Shown here: positions 6,721 to 6,789 of the stretch, piece by piece
How the letters are laid out: each line of letters starts with the position of its first letter
Numbering within the stretch: the stretch's first letter is position 1
Origin: Tannerellaceae bacterium
GTDB lineage: Bacteria; Bacteroidota; Bacteroidia; Bacteroidales; Tannerellaceae
Length of the DNA: 6,789 bases
NCBI GenBank assembly: GCA_031265595.1
Contig: JAISCM010000117.1
Coordinates: 1 to 6,789 of the forward strand
Reading direction: 5' to 3'
Notes under the pieces: generated by a model
Told to the model about the DNA's origin: nothing
Databases searched by the model: none
What the model saw: only the letters and a program-made list of their open reading frames with translations
Translations under genes and position numbers: made by a program

Positions 6721-6789
6721 TTTGATTCAGTCGTAATCAGCCGCTTGATTCAGCCGTAATCAGCCGCTTGATTCAGTCGTAATCAGCCG
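6721..6789. repeat. 23-bp tandem direct repeat, three copies, running off the window
   Basis: Three perfectly phased units occupy 6721-6743, 6744-6766 and 6767-6789. Unit 2 and unit 3 differ at one base (C6754 versus T6777), and unit 1 differs from unit 3 only at its first base. Each unit contains TGATT and AATCA, 5-bp inverted arms around a 7-nt loop, and ends in ATCAGCCG. There are no unique spacers. The array reaches the last base, so the true copy number is unknown. I know of no function for it. Confidence 0.85.

Noticed and set aside
6721..6789. CRISPR array
   Set aside because: The 23-bp units are directly adjacent with no unique spacers, and no cas gene is seen in the window.

Overview
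The window looks chromosomal and comes from a Bacteroidota member, most likely order Bacteroidales. Three things point there. The DnaG protein has a Bacteroides-type sequence. The dnaG promoter matches the Bacteroides primary-sigma consensus (TTTG, 19 nt, TAnnTTTG) exactly. Starts are preceded by A/T-rich stretches rather than strong Shine-Dalgarno sequences. I cannot name the genus safely.

Layout. Positions 17-1637 (minus strand) hold a two-gene type IV toxin-antitoxin / abortive-infection module of the AbiE type: a DUF6088/AbiEi-like antitoxin followed, with an 8-nt overlap, by an AbiEii-like nucleotidyltransferase toxin. This block is visibly AT-rich (sampled lines average in the mid to high 30s % GC, against about 50% for the rest) and is probably acquired DNA. 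Positions 1638-1815 are a divergent control region. Imperfect palindromes and a candidate promoter on the antitoxin side are probable AbiEi operators; a clear promoter on the other side serves dnaG.

Positions 1819-5995 (plus strand) form a probable three-gene operon: DNA primase dnaG, an ABC ATPase 11 nt downstream, and an ABC-2 permease overlapping the ATPase by ATGA. The two ABC genes form a NatA/NatB-like exporter of unknown substrate. Positions 5992-6600 (minus strand) encode the ribosome-assembly GTPase EngB (YsxC/YihA), whose stop codon overlaps the permease stop tail to tail. Positions 6601-6789 are non-coding and strikingly repetitive. They contain a 60-bp pentanucleotide array, a G-quadruplex-capable tract on the engB sense strand, a C5/G7 hairpin, and three copies of a 23-bp tandem repeat that reaches the window edge.

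How it fits together. dnaG and engB are housekeeping genes for replication and ribosome assembly. The exporter is probably co-transcribed with dnaG by position only. The AbiE pair is the sole accessory defence element, placed beside a core gene without disrupting the core promoter. I see no evidence for a wholly new system. The least explained DNA is the repeat-rich engB leader and the layered operator at the AbiE promoter.
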